This document shows positions 1-7,832 of a stretch of 64,000 nucleotides of DNA, piece by piece. The stretch is from Micromonospora antibiotica (GTDB taxonomy: Bacteria > Actinomycetota > Actinomycetes > Mycobacteriales > Micromonosporaceae). Position numbers and translations under genes: made by a program. Positions within the stretch are counted from its first letter, which is position 1. Each line of letters starts with the position of its first letter. The notes under the pieces were generated by a model that searched no databases, was not told the origin of the DNA, and was given only the letters and a program-made list of their open reading frames with translations. The DNA lies in assembly GCF_017599305.1 (NCBI RefSeq), contig NZ_JAGFWR010000001.1:1-64000 (forward strand), in the 5' to 3' direction.

Positions 1-206
1 AATGTTGCCAAAGGAATCCCCACCAAACAAACCCGAAAGGTCTGCCCAGTGCGGGGTATAAATCATAATTGGCACTGGCTTATCAAGCACCCTGTTGAGT
101 TCTCAAAGAACAACCACACACCACCCGAAAGCCCCGACCAACAGGACCCCCGACCTGGGGTATCTCGTTCACCGTTTCCGGCGCTTCCGCGCTGGGCACT
201 TTTACT
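1..206 (-). other. 16S rRNA operon 5' leader (partial, rRNA off the left edge)
   Basis: Read on the minus strand, positions about 110-75 give TTCTTTGAGAACTCAACAGG followed by GTGCTTGATAAGCC. This is the highly conserved leader found just upstream of 16S rRNA in actinomycetes, involved in antitermination and processing of the precursor. The 16S 5' end (AGAGTTTGATC) is not reached, so the rRNA gene lies beyond base 1 and is transcribed leftward. The leader is less GC-rich than the rest of the window. Identification rests on recognising this leader; the rRNA itself is not visible. Confidence 0.85.
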
Positions 207-235
207 ACGTTACCTCACCGTCCGCCCCGTGTCAA
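207..235 (-). promoter_or_regulatory. rRNA operon promoter, minus strand
   Basis: On the minus strand there is a consensus -35 TTGACA (230-235), a 17-nt spacer, and a -10 TAACGT (207-212), about 100 nt upstream of the conserved rRNA leader. The perfect -35 and optimal spacing fit a strong housekeeping-sigma rrn promoter. Additional upstream rrn promoters are usual in actinomycetes, but no second equally good match was identified. Confidence 0.75.
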
Positions 236-585
236 CCGGTATATCCCGGTGTGTCACGCTTTGTACGGCCTTGCTCCGCTGAGCGCACACAGCGACCAGC
301 GCTGTGCTTGATCATCGGATTTGACAGAACCGGCCGCTACGGTCTCCCGTAGGCTCGCCCGGTGCTCTGCCGATCGACAACACTACCCGGTCGGTTCCGC
401 CCGTCCAAATCCGCCCTGCGGCGTTTCGGTGAGCCCCACCCGGTCCGTGTCGTAGTGGACTGATGCCCTCGACGACCCGGTGCCAAACCTGGAACCTGAC
501 TCCTGGGGCTTTCGTCCCGTTTGCCCGTTCCGCGCTGACAGAGAGAAAGTTACGCGGTTTCGGGTTTGATCGTCAAATCCGCAGG
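236..585. other. Intergenic region between rrn promoter and small membrane protein gene
   Basis: No convincing gene. A plus-strand TTGACA occurs at 321-326 but has no good -10 at 16-18 nt. The region probably holds upstream rrn promoter or UP sequences and the 3' end of the small minus-strand gene's transcript. Confidence 0.4.
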
Positions 586-840
586 TCATCGCCGGGAAGC
601 CCGGCGCGCTGCCCGCCAACCCCGGATGCCGAGCACCCCCACCGTGGTCCCGATGACCAGTGCGGCGGCGATCAGGAGCAGGTGGATCCAGAAGAAGCCG
701 GTCGGTGCGCTCCCGCCGACCGTCCCACCGGCCCAGGCCCGCGCGTCGTTCCAGATGGCCAGCCCGAACCTCGGCCAGATCGCCCAGGTCCACACCCCGA
801 CCCCGATCAGGAACAGCGACCAACCCCGCGACAACACCAT
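586..840 (-). CDS. SCO4848-like small membrane protein
   Basis: An 84-residue protein with two transmembrane segments (about residues 6-24 and 50-72) and a basic tail (RGWRAARRASRR). The pattern LSRG.S.FLI..GVW.W.IW at the N-terminus and FFWIHL...VIGT.VG.LGIRG in the second half matches the small actinobacterial family named after Streptomyces SCO4848, whose function is unknown. The ATG at 840 was chosen because family members start just before LSR. The open frame continues upstream into the repeat tract, but that extension has collagen-like low complexity and no relation to the family. No strong Shine-Dalgarno sequence is visible, so it may be leaderless or start nearby. Confidence 0.72.
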   Translation of the reverse strand: MVLSRGWSLFLIGVGVWTWAIWPRFGLAIWNDARAWAGGTVGGSAPTGFFWIHLLLIAAALVIGTTVGVLGIRGWRAARRASRR

Positions 841-999
841 GGTCACACGAGTATTCCAGTGCTCCCGGTCCCCACCGGGGGCGAGCACGGATGCGCACCC
901 CCGACAGCCGCGTGCCCGCCAGGTCCGCCGTCGGCACCGACGCGGACAGTCGCTTCGTTTCCGCCATGCCCATCGGCCGAGCCAGACCGAGCCAGGCAC

Positions 1000-1260
1000 G
1001 TCTACCAGGCCAGCCAGGCCCGCCGGGGCCAGCCAGCGCCGACCAGGGCCGGCCGAGCCAACCACGCCCGCCGTGCCGACCAAGCCCTCCGTGCCGACCA
1101 AGCCGCCCACGCCGGCCACGCCAGCCGGGCCAACCACGTCTCCCAGGGCCAACCAAGCCAGCCACGTTTACCAGGCCAGCCACGCCCGCCCGGGCCAGCC
1201 AGGGCCGACCAGGCCAGCCACGCCCGCCCGGGCCAGCCACGCCCGCTGGGGCCGGCCAGG
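1000..1260. repeat. Degenerate GC-rich tandem repeat tract
   Basis: About 260 bp of short, imperfect repeats built on CAGGCCAGCCACGCCCGC. A perfect 31-bp direct repeat occurs at 1171-1201 and 1209-1239, and GTGCCGACCAAGCC is repeated near 1074 and 1092. The tract lies between the small membrane protein gene and argS, inside a 728-bp gap (841-1568). It leaves both strands open in several frames and gives spurious Gly/Pro/Trp-rich translations. No function is evident. Confidence 0.65.
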
Positions 1261-1463
1261 CCCAACGGGTCAAACGGGCCAAACGGGCTGGCGTCGCCGC
1301 CGGTGGGCAGTCGAGAACCGGGTGTACCCGCCGTCTGTCGGCCCGCTACCGTTGCGGCATGACCAGCGCGCCCGCCCGGCACCCCGGAACGTCGTACGAC
1401 GTCCAGGTCGGTGCGGAGCGACGCCGGCGATCCGTCGCCCGCCCGCGCTGACCCATTCCCTGC

Positions 1464-1487
1464 GACCGGCGGATCGAGCCGCCGGTC
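1464..1487 (+). promoter_or_regulatory. Hairpin in the argS upstream region
   Basis: A perfect 9-bp stem (GACCGGCGG / CCGCCGGTC) with a 6-nt loop lies about 80 nt before argS. It could be a leader RNA structure or an operator. No T-box consensus was found near it. Confidence 0.35.
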
Positions 1488-1568
1488 ACCGCCGCTGTCC
1501 TCGGTCCGTCCGCAGACTCTCCCGTCCCGGAGATCCGCGTTGACGGATCCGAGCAGATCGGCGTACCC

Positions 1569-3287
1569 ATGGATCTTGAAAGGCTGCTCACCGACCGGCT
1601 GACGCCGGCGTTCACCGCCGTGGCCGGCGGCCCGGTCGACCCCGTGGTACGGCGCTCGCCGCGCGCGGACTTCCAGTCCGACGCGGCGTTGGCGCTGGCC
1701 CGGCGGCTCGGCCGGCCGCCGCGCGAGATCGCCCAGGCGGTGCTGGACCGTGCGGTCCTCGACGACGTCTGCGCGACGGCGGAGGTCTCCGGTCCGGGCT
1801 TCGTCAACCTGACGATCGACGACGGCGCGCTGGCCGGCATGGTCGCCGCGCTGGCCGCCGACGACCGGCTCGGGGTGCCGGTGACGGCCGCACCGGAGAC
1901 CGTCGTGGTCGACTACTCGGGGCCCAACGTGGCGAAGGAGATGCACGTCGGGCACCTGCGCTCCACGGTCATCGGCGACGCGGCGGTCCGGCTGCTGGGC
2001 TGGTTCGGGCACCGGGTCGTGCGGGTCAACCACCTCGGCGACTGGGGCACCCCGTTCGGGATGCTGATCGCGCATCTGGTGGACCTCGGTGAGGCGGAGG
2101 CGGCACAGGAGCTGTCCATCGGCGACCTCGACGGGTTCTACCGGGCGGCCCGGTCGAAGTTCGACGCCGACCCGGCCTTCCGGGACCGGGCGCGGCAGCG
2201 GGTGGTCGCGTTGCAGGGTGGCGATCCGGAGACGCGGCGGCTGTGGCGGCTGCTGGTCGAGCAGTCCCAGCGGTACTTCCTGACCGTGTACCAACTGCTC
2301 GACGTCACCCTGACCGAAGGCGACTTCCGGGGCGAGAGCGCGTACGACGACCGGCTCGGTGCGGTGGTGGGCGACCTCGACCGGCTCGGGCTGCTCACCG
2401 ACAGCGCCGGGGCGACCTGCGCCTTCCCACCGGGGTTCACCGGGCGGGACGGCGCACCGCTGCCGTTGATCGTGCGCAAGGGCGACGGCGGGTACGGCTA
2501 TCCGGCGACCGACCTGGCCGCGCTGCGGCTGCGTACCGGCGAGCTGGGCGCGACCCGGCTGCTCTACGTGGTAGGCCTGCCGCAGCGGCAGCACTTCGCG
2601 ATGGTGTTCGCGGTGGCCGGGCAGGCCGGCTGGTTGCGCCCGCCAACCCGCGCCGAGCACCTCGGCTTCGGCTCGGTCCTCGGTCCGGACGGGCGGATGC
2701 TGCGCAGTCGGACCGGGGAGTCGGTGAAGCTGGTCGACCTGCTGACGGAGGCGGTGACCCGGGCGACCGCGCTGGCCCGGACCAAGAACCCCGCGCTGGA
2801 CGAGGCGGACGCGGCCGAGATCGGCCGGGCCGTCGGTATCGGCGCGGTCAAGTACGCCGACCTGGTCACCGACCGCACCCGCGACTACGTGCTGGACTGG
2901 GAGCGGATGCTGGCACTCGACGGCAACACCGCCCCCTACCTGCAGTACGCGTACGCCCGGACCAGGTCTGTGTCGCGGCGGGCCGGCACCGCTGTCGACC
3001 CGGACGCCCGGGTCGTGCTCACCGCGCCGGCCGAGCGGGCGCTGGCGTTCGAGCTGCTCGGGTTCGCCACCGTCGTCCACGAGGTGGCCCGGACGATGGA
3101 GTTCCACCAGCTCGCCGGCTACCTGCACCGGTTGGCGACCCGGTTCAGCGCGTTCTACGAGCGCTGCCCGGTGCTGCGGGCAGACGGGGACCTGCGGGCC
3201 AGCCGGTTGCTGCTGACCGACCTGACCGGCCGCACCCTGCGGCAGGGGCTCTACCTGCTCGGCATCCGTACCGTCGAGCGGATGTGA
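1569..3287 (+). CDS. argS: Arginine--tRNA ligase
   Basis: Class I aminoacyl-tRNA synthetase of 572 residues that charges tRNA-Arg in the cytoplasm. The N-terminal Add-1 tRNA-binding domain covers roughly residues 1-90. The HIGH motif is HVGH at 126-129 in the typical context SGPNVAKEMHVGHLRST. The KMSKS position is the degenerate MLRSRTGESVKL, as in many ArgRS, which often lack a canonical KMSKS. The C-terminal anticodon-binding domain ends in VERM, the conserved Met-terminal ArgRS tail. Length is normal (550-590). The ATG at 1569 fits the usual start (x-LE-LL..RL.PAF), although no strong Shine-Dalgarno is present. The gene stands alone and ends at a convergent terminator. Confidence 0.93.
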   Translation: MDLERLLTDRLTPAFTAVAGGPVDPVVRRSPRADFQSDAALALARRLGRPPREIAQAVLDRAVLDDVCATAEVSGPGFVNLTIDDGALAGMVAALAADDRLGVPVTAAPETVVVDYSGPNVAKEMHVGHLRSTVIGDAAVRLLGWFGHRVVRVNHLGDWGTPFGMLIAHLVDLGEAEAAQELSIGDLDGFYRAARSKFDADPAFRDRARQRVVALQGGDPETRRLWRLLVEQSQRYFLTVYQLLDVTLTEGDFRGESAYDDRLGAVVGDLDRLGLLTDSAGATCAFPPGFTGRDGAPLPLIVRKGDGGYGYPATDLAALRLRTGELGATRLLYVVGLPQRQHFAMVFAVAGQAGWLRPPTRAEHLGFGSVLGPDGRMLRSRTGESVKLVDLLTEAVTRATALARTKNPALDEADAAEIGRAVGIGAVKYADLVTDRTRDYVLDWERMLALDGNTAPYLQYAYARTRSVSRRAGTAVDPDARVVLTAPAERALAFELLGFATVVHEVARTMEFHQLAGYLHRLATRFSAFYERCPVLRADGDLRASRLLLTDLTGRTLRQGLYLLGIRTVERM

Positions 3288-3305
3288 GCCGATCGGCCCG
3301 TGGTC

Positions 3306-3339
3306 GACCCGGGCCGGGCCGGGTGGCGCGGCCCGGGTC
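3306..3339. terminator. Bidirectional terminator hairpin after argS
   Basis: Perfect 10-bp GC stem GACCCGGGCC / GGCCCGGGTC between the convergent argS and AHSA1-like genes. There is no U-tract, as is common for actinomycete terminators. Confidence 0.65.
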
Positions 3340-3340
3340 G

Positions 3341-3856
3341 TCAGCTGGCCCCGGTGCGCAGTTGCTCGAAGTAGGGCTTCATCGCCGGGTAGTAGTCACC
3401 GAAGTCGGCCTTCGGGGCGTCCGCCGGGGCGTCCGGGCCGGCGGCCACCAGGAGATCGAGGTAGAACTCCCAGCCGGGGCCGATCTCGCCGACGTGCTCC
3501 TCGCTGTCGAGGTGGTGGGTGAACCGCAGTTCGGTGGTGCCGGCCGTCTCGGTGAGCGCCAGCTCGATCCGCCAGCCGCCCGACTCGTCGGCCGACGACA
3601 CGGCCAGGTGCCGGGGCGCCTCGCACGCCTCGATCCGCAGCGCCGTCCAGGGGGTGCCGTCCTCGAAGGCCATCTGCAACCGGATCGTGCGGCCGGGGCC
3701 GGCGTCGCCCTCCCACCGCCCGAACCAGCGGGCGGTGCGGTCGGGTTCGGTGACGCTCGCCCAGACGTCCTCGATCGGGGCGCGGAAGGTGCGCACCAGC
3801 ACCAGGTCGGTGCCGGTGAGGGTGCGGAACAACTGGCCGGTGGGGATGCCGGTCAT
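3341..3856 (-). CDS. SRPBCC / AHSA1-like domain protein
   Basis: A 171-residue protein of the START-like SRPBCC fold, AHSA1 (Hsp90 ATPase activator homologue-like) branch. Diagnostic features are the N-terminal RTFRAPIEDVWASVTEPDRTARWFGRW, the central strand region and the C-terminal GWEFYLDLLVA helix. Such proteins form a deep hydrophobic ligand pocket; the ligand is usually unknown. It overlaps the upstream ArsR-type regulator by 4 bp (ATGA, 3853-3856), so the two are translationally coupled. ArsR-AHSA1 pairs of this arrangement are common in actinomycetes. Confidence 0.85.
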   Translation of the reverse strand: MTGIPTGQLFRTLTGTDLVLVRTFRAPIEDVWASVTEPDRTARWFGRWEGDAGPGRTIRLQMAFEDGTPWTALRIEACEAPRHLAVSSADESGGWRIELALTETAGTTELRFTHHLDSEEHVGEIGPGWEFYLDLLVAAGPDAPADAPKADFGDYYPAMKPYFEQLRTGAS

Positions 3857-4233
3857 GCGGTCTCTCCTACTGCTCGGGGTGCCGTGTCGCGGGTGCGCCG
3901 CTCACGGCGGGTGCGGTGGACCTCTGTCTCCAGCGCGTCGAGGTGCTGCGCCCAACCGCGCGGATGACGCAACCGGGCGAGCCAGTCGACCAGCTCGGTG
4001 AGCCGGTCGGTGTCGAGCCGGTAGCGCCGCTGCCGACCCACCAGCTCGCTGTGGACCAGGCCGCTGTCCCGCAGCACCCGCAGGTGGCGGCTGACGGCCG
4101 GTCTGCTCACCGGGAACCGGTCGGCGATCTCCCCGGCCGGGAGGTCACCGTCGCGCAGCAGCTCAAGGATGCTGCGGCGGATCGGATCGGATATCGCCGC
4201 CGCCACCTCGTCCACCCGGAAAGCGTAACCCAT
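3853..4233 (-). CDS. ArsR-family winged-helix repressor
   Basis: A 126-residue protein with the ArsR fold: EVAAAISDPIRRSILELLRDGDLPAGEIADRFPVSRPAVSRHLRVLRDSGLV is the helix-turn-helix and wing lead-in (residues about 9-60). No metal-binding cysteine cluster is seen, so it probably senses a small molecule or protein state rather than a metal. It is the first gene of a pair with the AHSA1-like gene. A perfect inverted repeat overlaps its start codon, which suggests autoregulation. The SDR gene ends 28 bp upstream on the same strand, so read-through from it is possible. Confidence 0.88.
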   Translation of the reverse strand: MGYAFRVDEVAAAISDPIRRSILELLRDGDLPAGEIADRFPVSRPAVSRHLRVLRDSGLVHSELVGRQRRYRLDTDRLTELVDWLARLRHPRGWAQHLDALETEVHRTRRERRTRDTAPRAVGETA

Positions 4234-4240
4234 CGGTTAC
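4225..4240. promoter_or_regulatory. Candidate ArsR operator over its start codon
   Basis: GTAACCCATCGGTTAC is a perfect GTAACC-N4-GGTTAC inverted repeat spanning the ArsR ATG (4231-4233). Its position over the translation start implies a very short or absent leader and direct repression of the ArsR-AHSA1 unit. Confidence 0.55.
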
Positions 4241-4261
4241 GGGTTTCCCGGGGTGCCCCCG

Positions 4262-5191
4262 TCAGCGCAGCGGGGCCGGCAGTGGGCGTACCCCGGTGAG
4301 CTCTTCGGAGCGGGCCCAGAGGTCGGCCGCGAGCTGCCGGTCGGTGGCGGTACCGCGCAGCGGCGCGAAGGTGGGCTCCGCGCGGCGGAACAGCCGGCCG
4401 GGGCCGATGTGCCGGCCGGTGGGCGCGGTCGGCACGGTGGCCGCGAAGAGCATCGGTGCCGCAGCCTCGTCGAGAGGGCGGCGCAGCGGCCCCATGACGA
4501 CGGTCTCGACCCGCCGGGCGAGGGAGGGCAGGTCCCGGGAGAGGTCGGTCCTGGTCATCCCGGGGTGGGTGAGCAGACTGCGCACCGGTGAGCCGGCGGT
4601 CCGCAGCCGTCGGTCGAGTTCCAGCCCGAACAGCACGTTGGCCAGCTTCGATGTGGCGTACGCCCCGCCGGGGGAGTAGCGGCGCTCGGCGGCCAGGTCG
4701 GTCAGGTCGAGTCGACCGAGCCGGTAGAGACCCGAGGAGACGGTGACCACGACCGGCGTCCGGCCGGCGGTCAACACGGGCAGCAGCCGCCCGGTGAGGG
4801 CGAAGTGGCCGAGGTGGTTGGTGGCGAACTGGCTCTCCACCCCCTGTGGGCTCAGCCGTCGGGGAACGGTGCCGATGCCGGCGTTGTTGACCAGCGCGTC
4901 CACCACGTCGACCGCACTCCCGAGGTCCTCGGTGAAGGCGCGGACCGAGTCCAGGTCGAGCAGGTCCAGTCGACGCACGACGAGATCGGCCCGGGGGTGG
5001 TCGCGCAGGATCCCGGCCCGGACCCGGGCACCCTTGGCGGTTTCCCGGACGGCCATCACCACCCGGCCCCCGCGGGCGGCCAGGTGGCGGGTGATCGCCA
5101 CGCCGAGCCCGCTGCTGGCGCCGGTGACCACGAACGTCCGGCCGGACTGGTCGGTGAGATCGGCGACGGTCCAACCGGGTGCGCTGTCCAT
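4262..5191 (-). CDS. Short-chain dehydrogenase/reductase (retinol-dehydrogenase-like)
   Basis: A 309-residue classical SDR with an NAD(P)-binding Rossmann fold. The cofactor motif TGASSGLG follows the first strand, NNAG is the structural motif, a Ser in VTVSSGLYR and YATSK supply the catalytic Ser-Tyr-Lys. The long C-terminal region resembles the actinobacterial retinol-dehydrogenase-like or WWOX-like SDRs that act on unknown alcohols or ketones. The ATG at 5191 was chosen because GGAAGG precedes it by about 7 nt; upstream in-frame codons run into the operator region. It is divergent from a TetR gene with palindromic sites in between. Confidence 0.88.
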   Translation of the reverse strand: MDSAPGWTVADLTDQSGRTFVVTGASSGLGVAITRHLAARGGRVVMAVRETAKGARVRAGILRDHPRADLVVRRLDLLDLDSVRAFTEDLGSAVDVVDALVNNAGIGTVPRRLSPQGVESQFATNHLGHFALTGRLLPVLTAGRTPVVVTVSSGLYRLGRLDLTDLAAERRYSPGGAYATSKLANVLFGLELDRRLRTAGSPVRSLLTHPGMTRTDLSRDLPSLARRVETVVMGPLRRPLDEAAAPMLFAATVPTAPTGRHIGPGRLFRRAEPTFAPLRGTATDRQLAADLWARSEELTGVRPLPAPLR

Positions 5192-5251
5192 GGGGTGCCT
5201 TCCGGTGGAGGAATGAAGTGGATTACCTATCCGATTGAACCCGGAGGTAAA

Positions 5252-5283
5252 CGGATTGTCAATCCGATCGGATGGTCCATCCG
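5252..5283. promoter_or_regulatory. Two palindromic operators between SDR and TetR genes
   Basis: CGGATTGTCAATCCG (5252-5266) and CGGATGGTCCATCCG (5269-5283) are perfect 15-bp palindromes with 7-bp arms and a central T, 17 bp centre to centre. They occupy the 110-bp divergent region. A minus-strand TTGACA lies within the first site, so binding would block the SDR promoter. Confidence 0.7.
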
Positions 5284-5301
5284 TCGGGTTAGGCTGGCGC
5301 G

Positions 5302-5895
5302 GTGACGACGACACTGCGTGCGGACGCCGCCCGCAACCGGGAACGGGTGCTCACCACCGCCCGTGCCGTGGTGGCGGAAGGTGACCTGTCGTTGCCGCTC
5401 AACGAGATCGCCCGGCGGGCCGCAGTCGGCGTCGGCACGGTCTACCGGCACTTCCCGACCCGACGGGCGCTGCTGGAGGCGCTCGCCGCCGACGCCTTCG
5501 CCGCGCTGCTCGACCAGGCACGGGCGGCAACCCGCGAGGACGACCCGTGGGTCGGCGTGGAGCTGCTGCTACGGGCCTTCCTGCGCAGTCAACTTGACGA
5601 TCCGGCCCTCGCCGAGGTGCTCGCGACCCCCGCTGAACAGGACGCCACCACGCAGACCACAGCCGGTCGCGCGGAGTTGGGCGACCTGGCCGCGACCGTG
5701 CTGGAGCAGGCGACCCGGGCCGGCCGGCTGCGCCCCGGCCTCACGCTGGACGATCTGCAACACCTGGTCTGCGGTACCGCGTTCGCCGCCCGGATCGCCG
5801 GCACGCCCCGGCACCGCGACGAGCTGTACCTGACCGTGCTGCTCGCCGGGGTCCGCGCACCCGACCCCGGCGAGGGGTCACGGCAGGCCGACTAA
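5302..5895 (+). CDS. TetR/AcrR-family repressor
   Basis: A 197-residue regulator starting with GTG. The N-terminal HTH is LPLNEIARRAAVGVGTVYRHFPTRRALLEALAADAF (about residues 33-68), a textbook TetR DNA-binding domain. The C-terminal helical domain (about 80-190) is the ligand and dimer domain of the SCO1712/TetR_C class. It is divergent from the SDR, and the twin palindromes between them make the SDR its likely target. Its last codons overlap the stop of the convergent sigma factor gene by 4 bp. Confidence 0.9.
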   Translation: MTTTLRADAARNRERVLTTARAVVAEGDLSLPLNEIARRAAVGVGTVYRHFPTRRALLEALAADAFAALLDQARAATREDDPWVGVELLLRAFLRSQLDDPALAEVLATPAEQDATTQTTAGRAELGDLAATVLEQATRAGRLRPGLTLDDLQHLVCGTAFAARIAGTPRHRDELYLTVLLAGVRAPDPGEGSRQAD

Positions 5896-7703
5896 CCGGG
5901 CCGGACGCACGGGTCGGCGGTCGTGGTCGACGGGCTGTCCGCCGTACGGCCGTCGGTGCCGGTCACCCGCACCGACCAGGTCACCGCCGAGGCACCGAGC
6001 CCACCCACCGTCACCTGGGCGGACGGCCCGTCCACGGTCATCGCCCGGCCCGCCGCCCGGCCGCCCGCAGGTGTCCACCGCACCCGGGCCGTCCCGAGCG
6101 TGGCACTGCCGGTGGCCCGGACGACCAGGCTCCAGGTGGCCGCGCCGCAGCGCACGTGCGCGTTCGCCGTCACCGTGAAGGGCACGGCCAGCGGCAGCGC
6201 GGCCGGCGGGTGGGGCACGGCCGGTTTTCCGGTCGGGGCGGGGACCGGCGGCATACCCGCAGGCGGCACGACGGCGGTCGGCTGCCCGGCTCCGGCCGAC
6301 GGCGAAGCGACGACCGGCGGCGGGACCGCCGTGGCCGGCACACCGGCACCGACCGGACCCGACGGCGACGCACCCCGCTGCGGGGAACCGCCGCCCGTCG
6401 GGGCGGTCGACGACGTGCCACCGGACAGCTCGCCGGAGGTCACCGCCGCCTGCTCGGCGGCCGGCCCGCCGGGTGACAACGCCCAGGTCCCGGCCCCGAG
6501 GAGCAGCAACAACAGCAGCAGACCGGCGAGCCGCCGCCGGTTGCGCCGGCGGGCCGGCGGGCCGGCGGTGACCGCGACCGGCCGCTGCGGGCCGGCGGCG
6601 GTGCCCGCAGCCGCCGCGCCATCCGAGGTCACCACCGCCACGGGCGCGGCGACCGGCACCGCGTGGACGACCCGTCCGCCAGCGACGACATCCGGGGCGT
6701 CCCCCGCGACGACGGAGTCCCCCGGCGACGCAGCGGTCTCGGACGACGGAGGCGTCTCGGTCCGGCCGTCGGACGCCCCGACCGGACCGGCCGGGTCGGG
6801 GACCTCTCCCGGGGCGGCGGCGTCGACGGCACCCCCATCGGTCGGACCCGCATCGGCGGAGCCCCCGTCGGCAGGGTCGCCGCCGGCAGGGTCGGGGTCG
6901 GGGCCGGCGACCTGGCCGGTGGCGGGATCCACGTCGGCGAGTCGCGGCCAGACCGAGTCGGCGACCACCAGGAACCCCGGTGCCGTGTACGCGGTCAGCA
7001 GCGCCGCCGGATTGCACTGCTCGCGCCGGAGCAGCCCGCACCGGGCGCAGTCGTCGATGTGCCGGGCGACCCGCTTGCGCAGGGTCGGGGTGAGCCGGCC
7101 CTGCCAGTCGTCGAGCACGTCGGCCAGGGCCGGGCAGTCCCGCGCCCCGCCCCGGGCGACGAGCAGCGCACCCAGAGCCCGTTCGAGCTGGGACCGGGCC
7201 CGGGACAACCGGGCGTGCGCATGGTTGGCGGGCACCCCGAGCGCCGCGCCGATGTCGGCGGAGGACAGGTCGTGACGGATCGCCAGGTGCACCACCTCAC
7301 GGTCACCGGGGTTGAGCGCGGCGACCGCCAGGTGCACCAGGTCGCGTACCTGGTCGGCGTTGACGGCGGCGGCCGGATCGGCGGTGTCGGCGACCGGCTC
7401 GGTCGCCTCTGCCAGCGGCGCGGAGCGGGACCGCTCCCGCAACTGCCGCAGGCATTCGGTCCGCACGATCGCGTACAGCCAGGACCGCAGCCGGTCCGGG
7501 TCACGCAGCTGGTCGATGCGCTGACCGGCGAGGAGGAACGCGTCGTGGACGGCGTCCGCGGCGGCCTCCGGCTCGCGCAGCATCACCCGGGCGTACGTGT
7601 AGAGCCGGTCGGCGTACCGCCGGTAGATGCCCTCCAGGCCGACCCGGTCACCCCGTCGCAGTGCCTCGACCAGCGCCCGGTCGTCCAGCGCCGTCACATC
7701 CAT
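5892..7703 (-). CDS. ECF sigma factor fused to zinc-finger, membrane and extracellular regions
   Basis: A 603-residue protein. Residues about 10-90 are sigma region 2 (LEGIYRRYADRLYTYARVML) and 130-185 are region 4 (LNPGDREVVHL...ADIGAALGVPANHAHARLSRAR). Next comes a zinc-binding anti-sigma-like motif, HIDDCARC (H-x3-C-x2-C, near 214), a long Pro/Ala/Gly-rich stretch, one membrane span (a run of eight Leu, about 391-408), a Pro-rich stalk and a terminal beta-sandwich-like domain with two Cys. Sigma, anti-sigma and sensor parts are thus one polypeptide, as in known ECF groups with C-terminal membrane extensions. The ATG at 7703 is preferred because the sigma domain starts there; an in-frame start exists 72 bp upstream. 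It is divergent from a subtilase, its likely target or activator. Confidence 0.85.
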   Translation of the reverse strand: MDVTALDDRALVEALRRGDRVGLEGIYRRYADRLYTYARVMLREPEAAADAVHDAFLLAGQRIDQLRDPDRLRSWLYAIVRTECLRQLRERSRSAPLAEATEPVADTADPAAAVNADQVRDLVHLAVAALNPGDREVVHLAIRHDLSSADIGAALGVPANHAHARLSRARSQLERALGALLVARGGARDCPALADVLDDWQGRLTPTLRKRVARHIDDCARCGLLRREQCNPAALLTAYTAPGFLVVADSVWPRLADVDPATGQVAGPDPDPAGGDPADGGSADAGPTDGGAVDAAAPGEVPDPAGPVGASDGRTETPPSSETAASPGDSVVAGDAPDVVAGGRVVHAVPVAAPVAVVTSDGAAAAGTAAGPQRPVAVTAGPPARRRNRRRLAGLLLLLLLLGAGTWALSPGGPAAEQAAVTSGELSGGTSSTAPTGGGSPQRGASPSGPVGAGVPATAVPPPVVASPSAGAGQPTAVVPPAGMPPVPAPTGKPAVPHPPAALPLAVPFTVTANAHVRCGAATWSLVVRATGSATLGTARVRWTPAGGRAAGRAMTVDGPSAQVTVGGLGASAVTWSVRVTGTDGRTADSPSTTTADPCVRPG

Positions 7704-7750
7704 CCGTGCCCCCACCACTCGTCCACCGGTCCAGTAGAGCGAAGAAAAAA

Positions 7751-7782
7751 TTTCCCGGGAACTTTCTGTTGGCATGCCGACC
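7751..7782. promoter_or_regulatory. Candidate bidirectional ECF promoter around TTCCCGGGAA
   Basis: TTCCCGGGAA (7752-7761) is a perfect palindrome giving GGGAAC on the plus strand and GGGAAA on the minus strand, both like ECF -35 boxes. A plus-strand CGAC at 7778-7781 could be the -10, 15 nt from the -35 GGAAC. It lies between the ECF gene and the subtilase gene. Confidence 0.45.
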
Positions 7783-7832
7783 CCCCGGCACTCCCACGGG
7801 TGTCATCGCAGCGCCGACACCGGGAGACACCC

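Noticed and set aside
321..355. Plus-strand promoter from TTGACA at 321
   Set aside because: The only -10-like hexamer (TAGGCT at 350) is 23 nt away, and no plus-strand gene follows for more than 1.2 kb.
383..1282. Long minus-strand open frame with collagen-like Gly/Pro/Trp repeats
   Set aside because: It arises from the GC-rich repeat tract, overlaps the better-supported small membrane gene in another frame, and has no start signal or protein-type conservation pattern.
1300..1568. Possible T-box riboswitch before argS
   Set aside because: No T-box consensus or specifier-loop arrangement was found; only a single 9-bp hairpin is visible.
1002..3128. Large open frame antisense to argS
   Set aside because: High GC keeps the opposite strand open. 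The plus strand encodes an intact ArgRS with all motifs, so the antisense frame is a shadow. The same applies to many long antisense frames across the window.
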